Below are positions 60,045-64,000 of a stretch of DNA of 64,000 nucleotides, in pieces. Origin of the DNA: Streptomyces xylophagus (lineage in GTDB: Bacteria; Actinomycetota; Actinomycetes; Streptomycetales; Streptomycetaceae); assembly GCF_000716435.1 (NCBI RefSeq), contig NZ_JNWO01000015.1, positions 434,001-498,000 on the forward strand. Reading direction: 5' to 3'. Below the pieces are notes generated by a model. The model did not search any database. It was not told the DNA's origin and worked only from the letters and a program-made list of their open reading frames with translations. The first letter of the stretch is position 1. Each line of letters opens with the position of its first letter. Made by a program: the position numbers and the translations under genes.

Positions 60045-61523
60045 ATGACCCATGCCGAGCGCCCGTCCGCCGCCGCCACCGCCCTTCCCCTCGACCTCGA
60101 CGAGGCGGCCCACCGCTGTCTGGTCGCCGGGTTCGACGGCGCGACGACCGTGCCGGACCCGCTCAAGCGGCTCATCGACCGCGGCCTCGGCGGGGTCATC
60201 CTGTTCACCCGCAACGTCCGGGACGCCGAGCAGGTACGCCGGCTCACCGACGAACTCCGCGCCCTCCGCCCGGACCTGCTCGTGGCGATCGACAACGAGG
60301 GCGGCGGCATAGGGCATTTGGTGAGCGCCGGCGCCCCGGACGTCCCCGGCTCCTACGCCCTCGGCGTCGTCGACGACCCCGCCCTGACCGCCCGGTGCGC
60401 CGACGCGCTCGCCGGCCACCTCACCACCCTCGGCATCACCGCCTCCTACGCCCCCGTCGCCGACCTCCAGCACCAGCCGCGCAACCCGATCGTGCGCACC
60501 CGCTCCTTCGGCGCCGACCCCGCCCTGGCCGCCCGCCACCTGCGCGCCTGGATCACCGCCACCGAGGCACGCGGCGTCGCCTCCTGCGCCAAGCACTTCC
60601 CGGGCCACGGCGGCACGATCACCGACAGCCACCACGGCATCGCCGTCGACCCGCGGCCGTACGACGAACTCCTCGTCGATCTCGAACCGTTCCGCGCGTC
60701 CATCGCCGCGGGCGTGCCGATGCTGATGAGCGCCCATGTCGTCTTCCCTGCCCTGGACGCCAACCGCCCCGCCACCCTGAGCCGCCGCATCCTCGGCGAC
60801 CTGCTCCGCCTCGAACTGGGCTTCGACGGCGTCCTCGTGAGCGACGCGCTGGAGATGAAGGCGATCGCCGACGCGTACGGCGAAGCGGCCGGCGCCCGCA
60901 TCGCCCTCGCCGCCGGAGCGGACCAAGTCATCGTCGCCGTACCGGACTTGGAGGTCACCCTGGCCTGCCGGGACGCCGTGCTCGACGCGCTGCACTCGCA
61001 GGTGCTGTCGGAGGAACGGGTGCGGGAGGCGGCCGGACGGGTGCGCCGGCTCGCCGAGAGGTACGCGAACCCGCGCCGGACCGTGGCCGGTTGGGACGCC
61101 GACGCCGGACTGGAGGCGGCCCGCCGCGCCGTACGCACCCGGCCCCTGCCGCAACCGGTGCGCGGCGCCCACGTCGTCGACCTGTTCCCGGCCCCGCACC
61201 CCGCCCTCAACTGGGGCGGCGAGGACCTCCTCACCGAACTCCGCGCACTCGACCCCACCGCCACCGGCACCGCACTCAACGCGGAACCGACCGACCCCGC
61301 CGCCCTCGTCGACACGATCCTGCGCGAGGACGCCCCGCTGGTCGTCGCCACCTCCGACGCCGGCCTGCACCCCTGGCAGGCCCGACTGCGCGACACGCTG
61401 GCGGCCCGGCGCCCCGATGCCGTACTGGTCGACACCGGGCTGCCGGAGAGCGGCGCCCTCTGCTCCTACGGGCGGGGCAGGGTCAACCTGCGGGCCGTCG
61501 CCGAGGTGCTGACGGGCGCATGA
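60045..61523 (+). CDS. GH3 beta-N-acetylhexosaminidase-like enzyme
   Basis: 492 residues. KHFPGHGGTITDSHHG is the GH3 NagZ signature, and the nucleophile Asp is in LVSDALEMK. Other motifs: GGVILFTRNVRD and AIDNEGGGI. It lacks a signal peptide, so it acts inside on imported oligosaccharides. The C-terminal ~150 residues form a second domain as in larger GH3 enzymes. It has no ribosome site; the -10 TTGAAT ends 6 nt before the ATG, so the mRNA is probably leaderless. Confidence 0.9.
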   Translation: MTHAERPSAAATALPLDLDEAAHRCLVAGFDGATTVPDPLKRLIDRGLGGVILFTRNVRDAEQVRRLTDELRALRPDLLVAIDNEGGGIGHLVSAGAPDVPGSYALGVVDDPALTARCADALAGHLTTLGITASYAPVADLQHQPRNPIVRTRSFGADPALAARHLRAWITATEARGVASCAKHFPGHGGTITDSHHGIAVDPRPYDELLVDLEPFRASIAAGVPMLMSAHVVFPALDANRPATLSRRILGDLLRLELGFDGVLVSDALEMKAIADAYGEAAGARIALAAGADQVIVAVPDLEVTLACRDAVLDALHSQVLSEERVREAAGRVRRLAERYANPRRTVAGWDADAGLEAARRAVRTRPLPQPVRGAHVVDLFPAPHPALNWGGEDLLTELRALDPTATGTALNAEPTDPAALVDTILREDAPLVVATSDAGLHPWQARLRDTLAARRPDAVLVDTGLPESGALCSYGRGRVNLRAVAEVLTGA

Positions 61524-61526
61524 CCG

Positions 61527-62798
61527 TCATGGCAGCTGTACGACTTCCTTGATGCCCCGCGCCGCCAAGTACGCCTGGTCATCGGCCCGTTCGGCGAGGA
61601 CCACCGCCGGGCGGAGGCCCTGGGTGCGCAACCGCATCCACTCCTCGAAGTACGCGCCCCCAGGGCCGGACACCGACCGGGTGGCCGGCGTGCAGTCCAA
61701 CACCAGTGCCGTGTCGCGGAGTTGGACGGTGTGCGGCTCGGCGATCGCCTCGGCGAAGGCTTCGGCGATCGGCTTCGGACGGCCCGCCGAGTCGAACAGG
61801 CCCAGCGTGTACTCGAGTTCGGGGTAGTCGGCGAGCGCGCGGTCCACGTCGTGCGAGCACCACCAGGTCACGCCCCACAGCCCCTCGCACTCCGCCGCGT
61901 TCCGCACGGTCGCGCGCGCGAACTCCGGGGCGTCGGCCGCCGGGATGTGCGGCTCGGGCGCGCCGGTCTCCTGGACCCAGACGGGTCGGGCCGGGTCGGT
62001 GGCGTAGGCCTTCGCCAACTCCGTTCCGTACTCGGCGAGATGCAGCACCTGCGGGGAGCGCGGGCCGTAACGGCGGGCGCAGTCGCCGGAGAACACCCAC
62101 GGGTGGACGGTGGTCAGATCGCCCTTGCGGGCCGAGGCCTCCGGGGTGAACGGGTGCTCGTCGCCGTACCAGGCGGCGTCGTACGCGGAGTGCGTGACCA
62201 GCCGGTCCGGCGGCAGGTGCTCGCGCGCGGCGGCCAGCAGCGTGTCGAGATAGTGGTCGACCTCGTCGGCCGTCACCGGGTTGTGCTCCACCAAGTTGTT
62301 GAGCTCGTTGCCGAGTTGGAGGCCGATCAGGTTCGGGCGGTCGGCGAGGGCGCTGCCCAGGGTGCGCAGCAACTCGGCCTGGGCCGTGATCGCTTCCGGG
62401 TCGGTGAACACATTGCGGTGGTGCCAGCTGCGGGTCCACTCCGGGTAGAAGTCGAAGCTCGACAGATGACCCTGGACACCGTCCACGAGGACGTCGAGGC
62501 CCGCCTCGCCCGCCAGGTCGACCAGGTGCACCAGCTGGTCCACGGCGGTCCTGCGGATCAGCGTGCGGTTGGGCTGGAGCAGCGGCCAGAGATGGAAGAT
62601 CCGGACGTGGTCCAGGCCGAGCCCGGCTATCTGGGCCAGATCCTCGCGGGCGTGCGCCGGGTCGAAGTCGTGCCAGGAGTGGAACCAACCGCGGCGCGGC
62701 GTGTAGTTGACGCCGAAGCGGAGCGTAGGAATGGGATCCTCCCCAGGTTCGGTCTTGTCTCTTGCCCTGCTCGCTCTTGTTCTGGGCGAATGTATCAA
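61527..62798 (-). CDS. GH5-like glycoside hydrolase (start uncertain)
   Basis: Up to 423 residues from a TTG start; conserved sequence begins only at TLRFGVNYTPRRGWFHSWHD. The (beta/alpha)8 barrel has acid/base Glu in GLQLGNELNN and nucleophile Glu in VWVQETGAPEP, as in clan GH-A (families 5 or 113). GGGGAGGA lies 4 nt before an ATT codon at 62732, giving a 401-residue protein that starts exactly where homology does, so ATT initiation should be considered. No signal peptide. It is divergent from the sugar kinase gene. Confidence 0.82.
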   Translation of the reverse strand: MIHSPRTRASRARDKTEPGEDPIPTLRFGVNYTPRRGWFHSWHDFDPAHAREDLAQIAGLGLDHVRIFHLWPLLQPNRTLIRRTAVDQLVHLVDLAGEAGLDVLVDGVQGHLSSFDFYPEWTRSWHHRNVFTDPEAITAQAELLRTLGSALADRPNLIGLQLGNELNNLVEHNPVTADEVDHYLDTLLAAAREHLPPDRLVTHSAYDAAWYGDEHPFTPEASARKGDLTTVHPWVFSGDCARRYGPRSPQVLHLAEYGTELAKAYATDPARPVWVQETGAPEPHIPAADAPEFARATVRNAAECEGLWGVTWWCSHDVDRALADYPELEYTLGLFDSAGRPKPIAEAFAEAIAEPHTVQLRDTALVLDCTPATRSVSGPGGAYFEEWMRLRTQGLRPAVVLAERADDQAYLAARGIKEVVQLP

Positions 62799-62817
62799 CC
62801 ACCATAGTCAGTGATGA
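62795..62817. promoter_or_regulatory. Imperfect second copy of the GH3 operator
   Basis: TCAACCA (62795-62801), 9 nt, GTGATGA (62811-62817). The left arm matches the GH3 operator arm at 6 of 7, and the spacing is the same. It overlaps the divergent promoters of the GH5-like and kinase genes. Confidence 0.45.
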
Positions 62818-63824
62818 GCAATGATTTGAACCAGGAATTCGTCGGCGATCTGGTCGTCGGCCTCGATGCCGGCGGCACCCGCACCCGTGCCGTCCTCGCC
62901 GCCGCCGAGGACGGGCGCTCCCTCGGCGAGGGCGCCGCCGGACCCGGCAACGCCCTGACCGTCCCGGTGCCGCGCCTCACCGACCATCTGGCAGAGGCCC
63001 TCGCGCTGACGGTGCCCGAGTGGGCACGCGCCCGTGTGGTCGCCGTGGCCGGCGGCTTCGCGGGCGCCACGGCGGCCTCCACCGAGGAGCCGGGACACGT
63101 CAACGCCCGCACCGCCCTCACAGCCGCGCTCAATCGCCTGGGCATCCCGGCCGACCGGATCCGCGTGTGCAGCGACATCGAGGCGGCCTTCGCCTCTGCC
63201 CCCGGCACCCCGGCCGACGGCCTCGCCCTGGTCGCCGGCACCGGCGCGGTCGCCCTGCGCATCACCGACCGCCGCTCCACGGCCACCGTGGACGGCGACG
63301 GCTGGCTCCTCGGCGACGACGGCAGCGGCTTCTGGATCGGGCGGAGCGCGGTACGGGCGGCACTGCGCATGGCGGACGGGCGGGGAGCCGAGACGGCGCT
63401 GGCCGGATCGGTCGGCCAGGCGCTGGGAGTGCCGGACGAGGTACTACCGGGCAACGGCGACTGGTCCCGCGCCCACCGCGAGGCCTACCGCATGCACGTA
63501 CTCCCCGCCGTGATGGCCGAACTCCCCATCCGTCTCGCCCGGTTCGCCCCGCTGGTGGTCGAGGCCGCCGGCGAAAAGGACACCGTGGCGCAACAGATCC
63601 TCGACGAGGCGGCAGACCAACTGACCGACACGGTACGGGCGTTGAAACCTGGCCCCGGCGAGCGGATCGTCGCCACCGGTGGCCTGCTCGGGCCCGAAGG
63701 TCCGCTGACGAACCCCCTCACCGCCCGCCTCCACACCCTCGGCCTGACCCTCGACTGGGTACCCGACGGCTGCCGCGGCGCCGTCGCCCTCGCCCGGCTC
63801 GCCCACGACGGTGACACCCGATGA
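62814..63824 (+). CDS. BadF/BadG-type N-acetylglucosamine kinase-like protein
   Basis: 336 residues. GLDAGGTRTRAVLA is the phosphate-1 motif, CSDIEAAFAS the phosphate-2 region and VAGTGAVALR the connecting motif of the BcrAD/BadFG ASKHA fold, whose single-domain members phosphorylate N-acetylglucosamine or similar sugars. An -10-like CATAGT lies 5 nt before the ATG, so it may be leaderless. Its stop overlaps the next GH3 start (ATGA), so the two are coupled. Confidence 0.88.
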   Translation: MSNDLNQEFVGDLVVGLDAGGTRTRAVLAAAEDGRSLGEGAAGPGNALTVPVPRLTDHLAEALALTVPEWARARVVAVAGGFAGATAASTEEPGHVNARTALTAALNRLGIPADRIRVCSDIEAAFASAPGTPADGLALVAGTGAVALRITDRRSTATVDGDGWLLGDDGSGFWIGRSAVRAALRMADGRGAETALAGSVGQALGVPDEVLPGNGDWSRAHREAYRMHVLPAVMAELPIRLARFAPLVVEAAGEKDTVAQQILDEAADQLTDTVRALKPGPGERIVATGGLLGPEGPLTNPLTARLHTLGLTLDWVPDGCRGAVALARLAHDGDTR

Positions 63825-64000
63825 CCGACACCACCACCCCCCTCTATCGCGACCCCAACACCCCTGTGGACACCCGGGTTTCCGATCTCCTCGCCCGGAT
63901 GACCCTGCGCGAGAAGGTCGGCCAGCTCAACCAGCGGATGTACGGCTGGGACGCCTACCGCCGCACTCCCGAGGGCTACGAACTCACCGACGCCCTCCGC
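63821..64000 (+). CDS. GH3 beta-glucosidase, N-terminal part (cut by window edge)
   Basis: 60 residues visible from ATG to the window end. DTRVSDLLARMTLREKVGQL is the conserved N-terminus of BglX-type GH3 enzymes, followed by NQRMYGWDAYRRTPEGYELT. The start overlaps the kinase stop by four bases. It completes a cluster for uptake and breakdown of beta-linked oligosaccharides. Confidence 0.88.
   Translation, partial: MTDTTTPLYRDPNTPVDTRVSDLLARMTLREKVGQLNQRMYGWDAYRRTPEGYELTDALR

Noticed and set aside
61579..62805. A 408-codon minus-strand frame starting at ATG 62805 over the GH5-like gene
   Set aside because: The GH5 motifs are in the other frame; this one is Arg/Gly/Pro-rich with no homology, so it is a shadow, not a frameshifted part of the gene.
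59836..62813. DasR (dre) operator in the sugar cluster
   Set aside because: No sequence close to the ACTGGTCTAGACCAGT-type consensus; the dyads seen are different.
1..64000. tRNA, rRNA, CRISPR, insertion sequences or prophage genes
   Set aside because: No cloverleaf, spaced repeat array, transposase motif or phage structural gene was seen on reading both strands.

Overview
The window is chromosomal DNA of a Streptomyces or close relative. Base composition is very GC-rich, GTG starts and GTGA/ATGA gene overlaps are frequent, TTA codons are almost absent, and the gene content is typical of the genus: an actinobacterial protein mannosyltransferase, AfsR/SARP regulators, many ECF sigma factors, and murC lying outside the division cluster. 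I saw no rRNA, tRNA, CRISPR array, prophage or insertion sequence.

Layout. (1) 1-12.4 kb is a housekeeping stretch: the end of a protein O-mannosyltransferase gene, a PTH2-type peptidyl-tRNA hydrolase, an unlisted 47-residue zinc-ribbon protein, polysaccharide deacetylase, PPK2, a PEBP lipoprotein, an SPFH protein, a SulP transporter with its carbonic anhydrase, ZapE, a RibD-like reductase, murC and msrB. (2) 12.7-25.8 kb holds an ECF sigma gene with a membrane partner, a secreted tannase-like esterase, a convergent histidine kinase/response regulator pair, an SsuABC-type importer, a roadblock protein, an ArsR-type regulator, a DUF4142 protein, and a cell-wall group (VanX-like dipeptidase, ECF sigma factor, NlpC/P60 endopeptidase). 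(3) 25.9-34 kb has two large SARP-STAND-TPR regulators flanking a secreted lipoprotein and an I36-like secreted protein. (4) 34-44.8 kb is a compact type VII secretion locus: ECF sigma factor, LysM-like membrane protein, large WXG-type substrate with a proline-rich tail, WXG100 protein, EccC/EssC ATPase with FHA domain, two further small genes and a lipoprotein. (5) 44.8-49.1 kb has two membrane-anchored thaumatin-like proteins on either side of a gene that fuses an ECF sigma factor, an anti-sigma zinc motif, a membrane helix and an extracellular GH128-like glucanase. (6) 49.4-57.4 kb carries two AraC regulators, a DUF3455 protein, a Ser/Thr kinase with a LecA-like outer domain, a STAND ATPase and an Ag85-like esterase. 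(7) 57.4-64 kb holds a cupin/TetR pair, a UPF0104 membrane protein and a sugar-utilisation cluster (GH3, GH5-like, BadF-type sugar kinase, start of a second GH3).

The two most interesting systems are in (4) and (5). In (4), four copies of GAAC-N18-CGTG sit at the correct place and orientation upstream of all four outward-facing transcription units of the type VII locus. This suggests one dedicated ECF regulon, probably run by the sigma factor encoded at its edge. In (5), a single polypeptide appears to combine sigma factor, anti-sigma and beta-glucan sensor or hydrolase, with thaumatin-like proteins as likely partners or targets. Three neighbouring regulators in (6) each carry one rare TTA codon, which points to bldA control.
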